Positions 40,475 to 49,274 of a DNA stretch of 64,000 bases are shown here, one piece after another. Origin of the DNA: Acidobacteriota bacterium (GTDB lineage Bacteria > Acidobacteriota > Vicinamibacteria > Vicinamibacterales > UBA2999); assembly GCA_018000455.1 (NCBI GenBank), contig JAGNJW010000025.1:1-64000 (forward strand), given 5' to 3'. The translations under genes were made by a program, and so were the position numbers. The notes under the pieces are model-generated. The model was given only the letters and a program-made list of their open reading frames with translations. It did no database searches and was not told the origin of the DNA. Within the stretch, counting starts at the first letter, position 1. Each line of letters begins with the position of its first letter.

Positions 40475-41751
40475 CCCGCCGAGAGCTCATCGCCGTCGCA
40501 CCCTTCACGCTGGCCGCGCGCCTCGCTCTCGCCCAGCCCGCGGCCGCCACTGGTCGGGTGCTCGCCGCGGTGAACGACCCTGCCGACCTGGCACTCCTGC
40601 AGGAGATGATCCGCATGCGCTCGTACAGCGCCGGCGGCGAAGAGAGCACGCTGGCGCGGAAGCTCGTGGCCGACATGCGTACCCTCGGCCTCGACGCGCG
40701 CCTGCAAGAGGTCGAGCCGGGCCGCTTCAACGCCATCGGCGTGCTCAAAGGCACGGGCGGCGGCAAGAGCCTGATACTGAACGGGCACATCGACACCAAC
40801 CCGGTCGGTGTCGGCTGGACGGTCGATCCCTTTGGCGGGCTCGTGCGCGACGGCTTCGTGCACGGCATCGGCGTGTCGAACATGAAGGCGTCGTGCGCAG
40901 CGTTCTTCGGCGCCGCCCGAGCGGTGGTCGGATCGGGCGTTCGGCTGCGCGGCGATCTCGTGCTGACGTTCGTGGTTGGCGAGTTGCAGGGCGGCGTCGG
41001 CACCAAGAAGCTGGTGGCCGAGGGCCTGCGAGCCGACCACTTCATCGTCGGCGAACCCACCGACCTTGCCGTGATGACGCTGCACGCGGCCAACGCCGAG
41101 TTCGCCGTGCACACCTTCGGCGTCACCCGGCACATGTCGAAGGCGGAGGAGGCCGTGTCGGCCATCGACACGATGTACCTCGTCATCGAGCGCCTGAAAG
41201 GGATGGCGTTCTCCGGTCCGTCGAATCCGGAGCACGCCAGCGTGCGCCGGCTCAACATCGGCTCGATGCGAGCCGGCCTGGGTCGCGAGTACTTCGACTG
41301 GCGCACGCCGCAAGTGCCCGACGTGGCGACGATCAAGGTGGCAGTGCGCTACGGGCCTGGCCAGACCGGCGAGGGCGTGCTGGCCGACGTGCAACGCGAA
41401 CTCGACGCTCTTGCGAAGGCCGATCCGCGCGTCCGCGTCGAGATCGCGCCGCCGGCCGCCTCGAACACCAACCGCACGGACGCCTTCGAGATCGCCAAGG
41501 ACGCGCCCATCGTGCTGCTCGTGCGCGACGCGCACCGCCTGGTGATGCGCCGCGATCCCGAGGTGGGCGCCGTCGCACCCTACCGCTACTACGGCACCGA
41601 CGCGCCGTTTCTCGCTGCCGTGGGTGCGCAAGGAGTCGTCTGCGGCGTGGGCGGCAAGTACAACACCATGCCCGACGAGAAAGTGGAACTCACCGACTTC
41701 CACGGCGGCACGCGCATCTACGCGGCCGTCGCGGCCGCGGTCTGCGGCTGA
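40468..41751 (+). CDS. Exported M20-family peptidase-like protein with altered metal site
   Basis: Zinc-peptidase fold of the M20/ArgE-DapE family. The signal region MLTRRELIAVAPFTLAARLA looks Tat-like. His107 (NGHIDTNP) and Glu196 (VGEPTDL), ligands of one zinc, are kept. The bridging Asp is Asn138 (VSNMK), the Glu pair is Glu172-Leu173 (VGELQGG), and the final His is Asn399 (YNTMPDE), so the second zinc site appears lost. It may be mononuclear, bind another metal, or be a non-catalytic binding protein. AGGAGG six nt before the ATG is the best ribosome binding site in this area. Confidence 0.85.
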   Translation: MLTRRELIAVAPFTLAARLALAQPAAATGRVLAAVNDPADLALLQEMIRMRSYSAGGEESTLARKLVADMRTLGLDARLQEVEPGRFNAIGVLKGTGGGKSLILNGHIDTNPVGVGWTVDPFGGLVRDGFVHGIGVSNMKASCAAFFGAARAVVGSGVRLRGDLVLTFVVGELQGGVGTKKLVAEGLRADHFIVGEPTDLAVMTLHAANAEFAVHTFGVTRHMSKAEEAVSAIDTMYLVIERLKGMAFSGPSNPEHASVRRLNIGSMRAGLGREYFDWRTPQVPDVATIKVAVRYGPGQTGEGVLADVQRELDALAKADPRVRVEIAPPAASNTNRTDAFEIAKDAPIVLLVRDAHRLVMRRDPEVGAVAPYRYYGTDAPFLAAVGAQGVVCGVGGKYNTMPDEKVELTDFHGGTRIYAAVAAAVCG

Positions 41752-41810
41752 CCGCCCGGGCTCGCAGGAGAGCCATCCGCCGCGGATGCACGGCCGAACC
41801 GGCTGACACC

Positions 41811-41850
41811 AAAAAGAAAACCGCCGGCCGGGCGTGAGCCCGGCCGGCGG
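41811..41850 (-). terminator. Rho-independent terminator of the barrel protein gene
   Basis: A 13-bp perfect stem (CCGCCGGCCGGGC with its complement), 4-nt loop, followed on the minus strand by TTTTCTTTTT. It lies 27 nt after the stop of the minus-strand gene. It would also stop nothing on the plus strand, where no T-run follows the stem. Confidence 0.9.
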
Positions 41851-41876
41851 CAATGGTCGTAGACGGTGACGTCGAC

Positions 41877-43103
41877 TTACCGGAACAGGTAGCGGAGGCC
41901 GCCCCAGAACTGGTAGTTGCTGTCGATGTCGCTCGCCCGGCGCAGCATCACGCGGCCTTCGGTCACGAAGAACAGCGTGCGCTGGTCGTCACCCTTCCAC
42001 AGCGGCAGCCCGAAGTGCAGGAGCGCCGTGGGCGTGATGAAGTCGCTGTGCGTCACGTCCCACAGGCCGAGGCCCGTGCCGACGTAGGCGCGGTTGCCGA
42101 AGCGCCTGTTGATCTCGGCATCCACGAAGAGGCTCGAGCGGTCGGACTCGTCGGTGTTGAAGGCGAAGCCAACGGCCGGGGCGAACACCCAGTTGCCCTT
42201 GAGCGCCTTCTCGATGCCCACCTTGCCGCCGAACAGCGGATCGCAGAAGCCGGGCAGGAACGCCGTGCCGAGACCGGCCGGATCGTTCTCGTCATACTGC
42301 CGGCGCTGCTTGCCGCCGAAGGCCGCGATGAACGGACGAATCGACAGCTCGCGCTCTTCGGCCAGACGCGCCTCTTCGGCGAGGCGCGCTTCTTCGGCAA
42401 GCCGCGCTTCCTCGGCCTTGCGGGCCTCCTCAGCGAGACGGGCCGCTTCGGCCGCGCGGGCCGCTTCGGCCGCGCGGGCGGCCTCAGCCTTGCGGGCTTC
42501 CTCGGCCATCCGGGCCTCTTCAGCCTTGCGAGCCTCGGCGGCGCGCATTTCCTCTGCCCTCTTGGCGGCAGCGGCTTCGGCCTCACGGCGGGCCATTTCC
42601 CGGCTCGGCTCACGCGAGGTGAGCGAGAGATTGCCGCAGTCCTGCGGGATGACGAAGGTGTAGGTTTCCTTCAGGTCGTCGATCACGAACTCGAAGCCGG
42701 CAAACGGCTTGGCGCCCTGCCAGCGGACCATACGCAGAACATTGGCCCGGCCTCTGGGCCGAAGGGCCATCCACTGCAGGTTCGTGCCCGGCGCGATTGT
42801 GACTTCGCGGACGGCGCCGTCGCCGATCGCCTTCTTGACCTCGGCCTCGAGATGAGACAACCCGGTGAGGTTCAGTACGGTCGTGATGTCGCGCTGGGTG
42901 CGCGGGCTGGAGAACGTCTTCTGGAGGCTCTGGACGGTACGGACTGGAGCCGTGAACCGCGATGGGGTTCCGAGCCGACGGACGACGTGCACCTTTTCGG
43001 TGGACGCCTGGGCAAATGTCTCCGCGGGCATTCCGAAGGTCACGAACCCCAGCAGGGCGGCGAGACATACGGCGTGCGCGCGAGCATGGACATGAATGGT
43101 CAT
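41877..43103 (-). CDS. Exported protein with Ala/Glu/Arg coiled coil and C-terminal beta-barrel
   Basis: Signal peptide (about residues 1-30, starting MTIHVHARAHAVC), then a 130-residue domain with VREVTIAPGTNLQWMALRP, a coiled coil of some 85 residues built from EEARKAEEARLA units (about 170-255), and a 150-residue C-terminal part of alternating strands ending in FWGGLRYLFR, which has the terminal aromatic residue of outer-membrane barrels. I infer a small barrel in the outer membrane with a TolA-like periplasmic stalk. No known family recognised. It has its own -10 box and a strong terminator, so it is monocistronic. Confidence 0.75.
   Translation of the reverse strand: MTIHVHARAHAVCLAALLGFVTFGMPAETFAQASTEKVHVVRRLGTPSRFTAPVRTVQSLQKTFSSPRTQRDITTVLNLTGLSHLEAEVKKAIGDGAVREVTIAPGTNLQWMALRPRGRANVLRMVRWQGAKPFAGFEFVIDDLKETYTFVIPQDCGNLSLTSREPSREMARREAEAAAAKRAEEMRAAEARKAEEARMAEEARKAEAARAAEAARAAEAARLAEEARKAEEARLAEEARLAEEARLAEERELSIRPFIAAFGGKQRRQYDENDPAGLGTAFLPGFCDPLFGGKVGIEKALKGNWVFAPAVGFAFNTDESDRSSLFVDAEINRRFGNRAYVGTGLGLWDVTHSDFITPTALLHFGLPLWKGDDQRTLFFVTEGRVMLRRASDIDSNYQFWGGLRYLFR
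42350..42597 (-). repeat. Coding repeat of the coiled-coil segment
   Basis: Short in-frame units of about 15 nt encoding EEARL/EEARK/AEAAR variants repeat through this stretch. It is a low-complexity, helix-forming repeat that may vary in copy number between strains. Confidence 0.7.
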
Positions 43104-43477
43104 GACACCTCGCTGTCGATTACAGGTTGGCAGCCGTGCTGGGGACACGACTACTGTCCGCATTATAGACACAAGGTGAGGGGAAAGACAGTCCTTGCGC
43201 ACTCTGGCACCCAGGGTGCCGAGGTTCGGCGGCGTCCCTGGCCCTGCTTTCGACTTCCCGTCGCACTACTGGCTGTCGTCGAACACGCCTGGTGTCGGCT
43301 GCGCGCCGCCGGCGCCGGTCGTGGTCCTGCCCCCCAGCCGACCTGGCGCGGCCGGCCTGAAGCGGGCCACGGGGTCCCGAGCGGTTCGGCGACCCCGGCC
43401 CGTCCTGGCCTTCGACCCGACCGGCGACCCCTTGGGCATTCGGGTAGACTGCGCGGGATCGGCGAGGGGGTGGGCAG
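43104..43477. other. Divergent intergenic region
   Basis: 374 bases between the barrel gene (minus) and the M28 peptidase gene (plus). It contains the minus-strand -10 box below and GGACA...TGTCC around the expected transcript start (43143-43159). No convincing gene; GAGGGGG precedes the M28 ATG. Confidence 0.6.
43162..43167 (-). promoter_or_regulatory. -10 box of the barrel protein gene
   Basis: Perfect TATAAT on the minus strand, 58 nt before the start codon; no good -35 partner at 16-18 nt. In such GC-rich DNA a perfect hexamer between divergent genes is noteworthy. Confidence 0.45.
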
Positions 43478-44689
43478 ATGCGAACGATGACGTGGCTCTT
43501 CGGACTGGCGGTGGCAATCGCGTGCACCGCAAGCATGCGCGCACAGGCGCCTGCGCAGGCGCCGACCGCGCCCGACGCCGTTCGGACCCTCGTTTCGCGG
43601 CTCGAACTCGAACGCTACAAGGCCACCATCAAGGGCCTGACCGAGTTCGGGGATCGCCGGCAGGGCACCGAGCGCAACCGCAAGGCCGTGGACTGGATCG
43701 AAGCGCAGCTCAAGAGCTACGGCTGCCCCACCGAACGCCTCAAGTACGACTTCAGTGCGCCGCCGCCTCGTCCGACGTCCGCGGCGGCCGGGCCGCGCCC
43801 GGCGCCGAATCCGAACGCCCGCGCCGTGGGTGGCGGGCGTCCGCGCGGGCAGCGCGCCCGCACCGGCGTCAACACCGATCCGATGCGCCAGCCGGACGAG
43901 CGGCTGCGCGCGCTCAACAGCGAGCCGGCGACCAACGGCCCGCGCGAGCTCGTCTACTGCACCAAGGTCGGCACGTCCCTGCCCGGTGAGATGTACATCA
44001 TCGGCGCCCACATGGACGGCCACGGCTGGGGCGAGGCGGCCAACGACGATGGCTCCGGCACCGCGCTCGTGATGGAGCTGGCCCGTATCTTCTCGATGCC
44101 CGACGTCACCACCGAGCGCACGATCCGCTTTGCGCTCTGGAACAACGAAGAAACAGGCCTCAACGGCGCCCGCGCCTACGTCGAGCAGCGCAAGGCGCTT
44201 CAGGGCAGGGAAGACCCGCCCGGATCGGGTCGCTATCCGGAGCCGCGCTGGCTCGGCATGATCCAGCACGACATGATGCTCTTCGACCATGGCGCCCCGC
44301 GTGCAGACGGCACGGTGAGTCCCGACCAGCGGCCCGAGGCCGACGTGAACATCGAGTTCCAGAGCAACTCGCGGATGGCGGCCGATTCGCAGAAGCTCGC
44401 CTGGTTCCTGCACGCCGCCAACGCGGAATATGCCACCGACTACCCGGCACAGGTCGGCCCGCACATGACCAACACCGACTCGACGCCGTTCATGGACGAG
44501 GTGGCCGCCGTCAGCATGCGCGAGAACGAACGCGGCGTTCACGTCGGCAGCGGCTGGGATCCGCACTGGCACCAGCCGACCGACATCTACGCTACGTTCT
44601 CCGACCAGGACTTCCTGCTGGGCCTCAACGCCGGCCAGACGACGCTGTCCGGGGTGGCGCAGCTCACCGGCGCGAAGCTGAAGCCGTAG
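43478..44689 (+). CDS. Exported M28 family zinc peptidase
   Basis: Aminopeptidase or glutamate-carboxypeptidase-like enzyme. Signal peptide MRTMTWLFGLAVAIACTASM. Metal and catalytic residues are visible in order: GAHMDGHGWG (His-x-Asp near residue 178), EAANDDGSGTALVMELARI (bridging Asp), LWNNEETGLNGARAY (Glu pair), QHDMMLFD (Asp) and WHQPTDIY (final His). A 60-residue Pro/Arg/Gly-rich insert lies before the catalytic core. 403 residues. Probably periplasmic or secreted. Confidence 0.9.
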   Translation: MRTMTWLFGLAVAIACTASMRAQAPAQAPTAPDAVRTLVSRLELERYKATIKGLTEFGDRRQGTERNRKAVDWIEAQLKSYGCPTERLKYDFSAPPPRPTSAAAGPRPAPNPNARAVGGGRPRGQRARTGVNTDPMRQPDERLRALNSEPATNGPRELVYCTKVGTSLPGEMYIIGAHMDGHGWGEAANDDGSGTALVMELARIFSMPDVTTERTIRFALWNNEETGLNGARAYVEQRKALQGREDPPGSGRYPEPRWLGMIQHDMMLFDHGAPRADGTVSPDQRPEADVNIEFQSNSRMAADSQKLAWFLHAANAEYATDYPAQVGPHMTNTDSTPFMDEVAAVSMRENERGVHVGSGWDPHWHQPTDIYATFSDQDFLLGLNAGQTTLSGVAQLTGAKLKP

Positions 44690-44976
44690 CGAGCGGTCGC
44701 GTCGTCCACCGAGGCGCTTGGCCTCGACGATGACGCCGGCGCTCGTGCACATCGCCTCCCTGCCGCCACCCTGACGGCTTGGTCACAAAGTGTAAGAAGT
44801 GCGACGGGAATCGATACGATCCTGCCGGCCTGGGAAGCCTCCCACAGCGCCAACTCCGCGCAAACCCTACTAGAGCTACCGACGAGCTAAGCGGCAGCGT
44901 GCTTGCAAGGAGAGCCGTGCGCCATTCCGGGCGAGAGCCCGGACGGAGCCGACGCCTATCGGTTGAGTGATCCCAA
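44690..44976 (+). promoter_or_regulatory. Structured leader region before the multihaem operon
   Basis: 287 bases without a gene but with several perfect hairpins in a row: ATCG-ATA-CGAT (44810-44820), TGGGA-AGCC-TCCCA (44831-44844), TCCGGGC-GAGA-GCCCGGA with a GNRA-type loop (44926-44943) and CCGA...TCGG (44949-44962). The density suggests a structured 5' untranslated RNA controlling the downstream operon. It does not fit the riboswitch consensus sequences I can recall. Confidence 0.35.
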
Positions 44977-46323
44977 ATGTCGTCTGTCGTGCCTCTGGAG
45001 ACCTCGTGGCTGGCTGCCGCCACCACCCTCCACCTCGCGCTGGCTGCCTTGTGCAGTCACCGCCAGCCCGCCCGTCGCTGGACGAGCCCGCTGGCGCTCG
45101 TCTCCGTCCTGCTCGCCGGAGCGCCGTGGTTCTTCCCGTCACTCCTCGGCGTAATGGCCGGCGTGGCCGTCCACGCTGTGTGGTTTGCCATTTGCGTCCG
45201 CGTGACCCCGGCTGCCGCGCCGGTCACCACCGCGCCCCGGCCCGCCCCACCGCGTGCCACGCCGACACCGGCCCGTCGGGCGGCCGATACCAGGCCCAAG
45301 GGGTTCGTCCAGGCGCCCGTGCTCGCCGTGCTCCCTGAGAGCGTCGACATCAAGACCTTCCGTCTGGCGCGTCCCGAAGGCTTCGAGTTCACGCCCGGCC
45401 AGTTCCTCACGCTGCGGGTACGCGCCAACGGCAAGGATGTCGTGCGCTGTTACTCGATCAGCTCGCCGCCGGCCGCTCGCGGCTATCTCGAGATCTCCGT
45501 CCGCAAGCAGGGCCTCGTTTCGAACGCCCTGCACGCGATGGTGCGTCCTGGCTCGATGCTCAGCGTGCGCGCGCCAGCCGGAGCGTTCGTCTACCCCGGC
45601 GGCGACGACCGGCCGCTCGTGCTGCTGGCCGGCGGCATCGGCATCACGCCGCTCATGAGCATGCTGCGCCACGCACTCCTCAACGAGCCGACCCGGCCCG
45701 TGGCGCTGCTCTACTCGGCTCGCGAGCTGGCCGACTTCGCGTTCAGAGATGAGCTATTGACGCTCGCCCGTCGCCATGACGATCTGCGGCTGGTCTTCGC
45801 GGCCACGCGGGGCGAGGCGCCGCCCGACGTGCATCGCGGCCGGATCGACGCCACGCTGTTGTCGTCGGCGGTGCCCGACCTGCAGCATGCCATCTCGATG
45901 ATCTGCGGCCCGCAGGCGATGATCGACGACCTCACCGCGACCCTGCACGGCCTGGGCGTGGCTGCCGATCAGGTCCGCTCCGAGCGTTTCGAAGCGGCCG
46001 TCGCCGCGTCCGCGGGACGCCCGGCCGCGGCCGTCGACGACGATGCGGGGGACGGGCGCGAGGCGTTCCAGATGCGGGAGCGACGCTCGGCGCGGGCCGT
46101 GCCGGTCGCGCGCGGTCAAACGCTGCTCGACGCCGCCGACGCCCATGGCCTCGACATCCCGTCGCTGTGCCGGGCTGGTGTCTGCGGCACCTGCCGAACG
46201 CGGGTGATTGAAGGCGACGTGCGCTGTGATGGGGGCGTGCTCGACGACGCCGATCGGGAATCCGGCTACGTGCTGGCCTGTCTGGCGTCGCCTCGCAGCG
46301 ACTGTGTGATCGAGGTCGCCTGA
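44977..46323 (+). CDS. Membrane-anchored FAD/NAD(P)H reductase with C-terminal 2Fe-2S ferredoxin
   Basis: Three parts. Residues 1-75 form two or three membrane helices. Residues 110-340 are a ferredoxin-NADP reductase module: RCYSISSPP (FAD-binding RxYS), GYLEISVRKQ, LLAGGIGITPLMSMLRHAL (NAD(P) site) and ICGPQAMIDD. The end is a plant-type [2Fe-2S] domain (CRAGVCGTCRTRV and LACLA). It would take electrons from NAD(P)H, or give them back, at the cytoplasmic face. It leads an operon with a putative b-type cytochrome and two giant multihaem cytochromes, so it is likely the entry point. The ATG follows the structured leader. Confidence 0.85.
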   Translation: MSSVVPLETSWLAAATTLHLALAALCSHRQPARRWTSPLALVSVLLAGAPWFFPSLLGVMAGVAVHAVWFAICVRVTPAAAPVTTAPRPAPPRATPTPARRAADTRPKGFVQAPVLAVLPESVDIKTFRLARPEGFEFTPGQFLTLRVRANGKDVVRCYSISSPPAARGYLEISVRKQGLVSNALHAMVRPGSMLSVRAPAGAFVYPGGDDRPLVLLAGGIGITPLMSMLRHALLNEPTRPVALLYSARELADFAFRDELLTLARRHDDLRLVFAATRGEAPPDVHRGRIDATLLSSAVPDLQHAISMICGPQAMIDDLTATLHGLGVAADQVRSERFEAAVAASAGRPAAAVDDDAGDGREAFQMRERRSARAVPVARGQTLLDAADAHGLDIPSLCRAGVCGTCRTRVIEGDVRCDGGVLDDADRESGYVLACLASPRSDCVIEVA

Positions 46324-46326
46324 GTC

Positions 46327-47250
46327 ATGACGTCCTCGTCGGCCGCCGTCGCCCGCCCCGTCGCCGCCACGCCATCGCGCGCGCGCCAGATGCTCATGCC
46401 GCTCGGCGCGCTGGTCGGGGTGATGAGCATCAGCTTCGCCGTGGCCGTGGGCGTGATGCTCTGGGTGCTGGTGGGCCTCGACGGCTGGACCTACTACGGT
46501 ACGCCCTTCAGTGTGCGCGGATACAGCCCCGCGCATCCGCTGCTCCGACCCTCGGGCCCGGTCGGGCAGACGCTCGGCGTGGCCGGGGCCGCGCTCATGC
46601 TCGTGCCGTTCATCTACATGGTGCGCAAGCGGCTGGCCCGCGGGCGAAGCGGTGCGAATCTCAAGCGGTGGCTGGAGGTGCACATCTTCTGCGGCATCGT
46701 CGGCCCGGTGCTCGTCACGTTTCACACGGCCTTCAAGTTCAACGGCATCGTCTCGGCGGCTTACTGGTCGATGGTGCTGGTGGCGCTCTCGGGCTTCGTC
46801 GGCCGCTATCTCTACGTGCGAATTCCCCGCACCATCCGTGGCGTGGAGCTCTCGCAGGGCGAACTCGACGAGCGGATGTCGGCCCTGCTCGAAGACCTGC
46901 AGTGGACGGCCGGTCCGGGCGTGCTCGACGCCATCGATGGACTCGATGCCGACATCACCGCCGCCGCGCCGCGTTGGTGGCAGCTCGGGAGCCGTCGTTC
47001 ATTGGCCGCCTCGATTCAGACGGCGACGAGCAACCTGGCGATCGCCGACGCCGGCGTGTCGGCGCGCCTCGCCGCGCTGCTCGGCGAACGCGCCGAACTT
47101 CAGCAGCGCCGGCACGCGCTCGACGTGACCAAGCGCATCTTCAACATGTGGCACGTGTTCCATCTGCCGCTCGTCTGGATCATGTTCGCCATCGTCTCGC
47201 TTCATGTCGCAGTGGCGCTCTATCTGGGATACGTCCCGTTCCGATGGTGA
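46327..47250 (+). CDS. Putative di-haem b-type membrane electron carrier
   Basis: 307 residues, about five helices. His119 and His133 lie in one helix (RWLEVHIFCGIVGPVLVTFH), and His279 and His293 in the last helix (MWHVFHLPLVWIMFAIVSLH). The two 14-residue spacings are what stacked bis-His b haems need. A 110-residue loop between helices is helical and non-conserved looking. It lies 3 nt after the reductase gene and overlaps the 24-haem gene by 7 nt. Inferred to move electrons across the inner membrane between the flavoprotein or quinone pool and periplasmic cytochromes. No family name can be given with certainty. Confidence 0.7.
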   Translation: MTSSSAAVARPVAATPSRARQMLMPLGALVGVMSISFAVAVGVMLWVLVGLDGWTYYGTPFSVRGYSPAHPLLRPSGPVGQTLGVAGAALMLVPFIYMVRKRLARGRSGANLKRWLEVHIFCGIVGPVLVTFHTAFKFNGIVSAAYWSMVLVALSGFVGRYLYVRIPRTIRGVELSQGELDERMSALLEDLQWTAGPGVLDAIDGLDADITAAAPRWWQLGSRRSLAASIQTATSNLAIADAGVSARLAALLGERAELQQRRHALDVTKRIFNMWHVFHLPLVWIMFAIVSLHVAVALYLGYVPFRW

Positions 47251-49274
47251 GTGGGTGTGGACCTACGCGCGCGCCGACGGCGCTCAGAGTCTGCGGGCTG
47301 GCGACACTGCTGTGCCTGACGGCGGCCTCAGCGACGGCCGGCGAGCAGCTCGGCGCGCTCGTCTCGCCTGGACGCCTCAGCCAGCCGCACGCCGAACTGG
47401 AAGGCATCCGCAGCTGCATCAAGTGTCACGAGGCCGGCCAGCGCGTGTCGACCGCCAAGTGCCTGTCGTGTCATACGCCGATTGCCGACCGTATCCGCGC
47501 CAAACGCGGCGTGCACCGGAGCGTGCAAGGTGAGTGTGTGACCTGCCACGCCGAGCATCAGGGCGCCGCCGGCGAGTTGCGCCCGTTTACCACCGCGGGC
47601 TTCGACCATGGGCGCGAGGCCGGCTATCCGCTCGACGGCCGGCACGCGCCGCTGGCGGCCAAGTGCGAGTCGTGCCACAAGACGCGCACGTTCCTTGCGG
47701 CGTCAACCGCCTGCGCTTCGTGCCATACCGACACCCACAAGGGCACGCTCGGGAACCGGTGCGAGACGTGTCACACGACCAGCGCCGCCTTCAAGGACGT
47801 CAGCCAGGCCTTCGACCATACCAAGGCGGCCTTCCGGCTCGAAGGCGCCCATCAGAAGGTGGCGTGTGCGGCGTGCCACAAGAACCAGCAGTTCAAGGGT
47901 CTCGCCTTCGCGACCTGCGACAGCTGCCATCGCGATCCGCACACGCCCAAGCAGGCCGAGTCGTGCGCCGCCTGCCACACCGCGGCATCCTGGCGGACGC
48001 GTCGCTTCGACCACGAGCGCACGAAGTTCGTCCTCAAGGGCCAGCACCAGACGACCGCCTGCGCGGCGTGCCACGTGAAGCCGGCCCTGCAAGTGACGCC
48101 AGGTCACGCCACCTGCGCCGCGTGCCATCAAGATCCTCATCGCGGTCGCTTCAAGGAAGACTGTGCGTCGTGCCACAACGAGCAGAGCTTCGCGAAGGCG
48201 CCGTTCGATCACGCCACTACGGCCTTTCCCCTCACCGGGAAACACGCCCCCGCGACCTGCGTGGCCTGCCACACGAATCTGACGCGCGTGGCGGCGCGCA
48301 CCGGGCGTCCGGCGCAGGCGGCCACGGTGGATTTCGGCGGCCTGAAGCGTGACTGCGTGTCGTGTCACGACGACACGCACAAGGGCGACCTCGGCGCGTC
48401 GTGCGAGAGCTGCCACACCACCGAACGTTTCGCCGTCACGACCTATGCGCATCGCACGCCGGCGCCCTTCTTCGACGGCGCGCACACGCCGGCGACGTGT
48501 GTGCAGTGTCATGCGCCCACAGGGTCGGCCGCGACGCCCGTGCTGGCGCGAGCGACTGCGCCGGCCGCCCCGGCCGCCCCGGCCGCGGGCGCCGCCTCGG
48601 GTGCCGCGACAGTGCGCACGGCGCCGACGCCAGGCCCCCTTGCCGACGTCCACTTCAGCGCCACGCCGCGGACGTGCGTTACCTGTCACGCCGACGCGCA
48701 CCTCGGCCAGGTGGCGCAGACGTGCGAGAGCTGCCACAGCGTGTCGCTGGCGAAGTTTGCCGTGGCGTCCACCTTTGACCACGCGCGCACGAAGTTTTCA
48801 CTCGGCGGCAAGCACGCCTCGCTCGCTTGCGCCAAGTGCCACGACACGAAGACGCAGGCCTTCCCGGCCGGTGCGGGCACGGCGGTGCGGCTGATTGGCC
48901 TCGGCACGACGTGCGCCTCCTGTCATCAGGACGTGCACCTCGGGCAACTCGGCGCTCGCTGCGAGACGTGCCACTCCGACCAGACGTTCAAGGTCGGCAC
49001 CTACACCCACCAGAACGCCGCCCAGGCCGCGTTCTTCGCCGGCGCCCATCGCAAGACCGCCTGTAGCGCCTGCCACACGCCGGCCACCGGCGCGTTTGCC
49101 GCCGGCAACGGCACGGCCGTGCGCTACGCCATCGCCACGACCTGCACGAGCTGCCACAAGGACGTCCACAACGGCGCGCTCGGACCGAAGTGCGCCGACT
49201 GCCATCGTCTCGACCGTCTGGCAGGAGGTCGCCTCGCACCGTCGACCCTGGCCGCGACCAGGAGCGCTCGATGA
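47244..49274 (+). CDS. 24-haem periplasmic cytochrome c
   Basis: 676 residues with 24 CxxCH motifs from CIKCH to CADCH, about one per 27 residues. Signal peptide in the first 33 residues. Repeating pattern: FDH...F.L.G.H....C..CH followed by THKG.LG..C..CH. An Ala/Pro linker (TAPAAPAAPAAGAASGAATV) near residue 440 splits it into about 16 and 8 haems. Many non-motif His residues could be axial ligands. The start ATG overlaps the b-type gene. Likely a long periplasmic electron wire. Confidence 0.88.
   Translation: MVSGCGPTRAPTALRVCGLATLLCLTAASATAGEQLGALVSPGRLSQPHAELEGIRSCIKCHEAGQRVSTAKCLSCHTPIADRIRAKRGVHRSVQGECVTCHAEHQGAAGELRPFTTAGFDHGREAGYPLDGRHAPLAAKCESCHKTRTFLAASTACASCHTDTHKGTLGNRCETCHTTSAAFKDVSQAFDHTKAAFRLEGAHQKVACAACHKNQQFKGLAFATCDSCHRDPHTPKQAESCAACHTAASWRTRRFDHERTKFVLKGQHQTTACAACHVKPALQVTPGHATCAACHQDPHRGRFKEDCASCHNEQSFAKAPFDHATTAFPLTGKHAPATCVACHTNLTRVAARTGRPAQAATVDFGGLKRDCVSCHDDTHKGDLGASCESCHTTERFAVTTYAHRTPAPFFDGAHTPATCVQCHAPTGSAATPVLARATAPAAPAAPAAGAASGAATVRTAPTPGPLADVHFSATPRTCVTCHADAHLGQVAQTCESCHSVSLAKFAVASTFDHARTKFSLGGKHASLACAKCHDTKTQAFPAGAGTAVRLIGLGTTCASCHQDVHLGQLGARCETCHSDQTFKVGTYTHQNAAQAAFFAGAHRKTACSACHTPATGAFAAGNGTAVRYAIATTCTSCHKDVHNGALGPKCADCHRLDRLAGGRLAPSTLAATRSAR

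Noticed and set aside
42350-42597. Short tandem repeats as a CRISPR or mobile repeat
   Set aside because: In-frame codons for a coiled coil inside a complete gene.
44690-44976. GEMM (cyclic di-GMP), cobalamin or other known riboswitch before the reductase gene
   Set aside because: A short GCAAACC stretch recalls GEMM, but the following conserved GGACGCAAAGC is absent, and no cobalamin box was found. Kept only as an unnamed structured leader.
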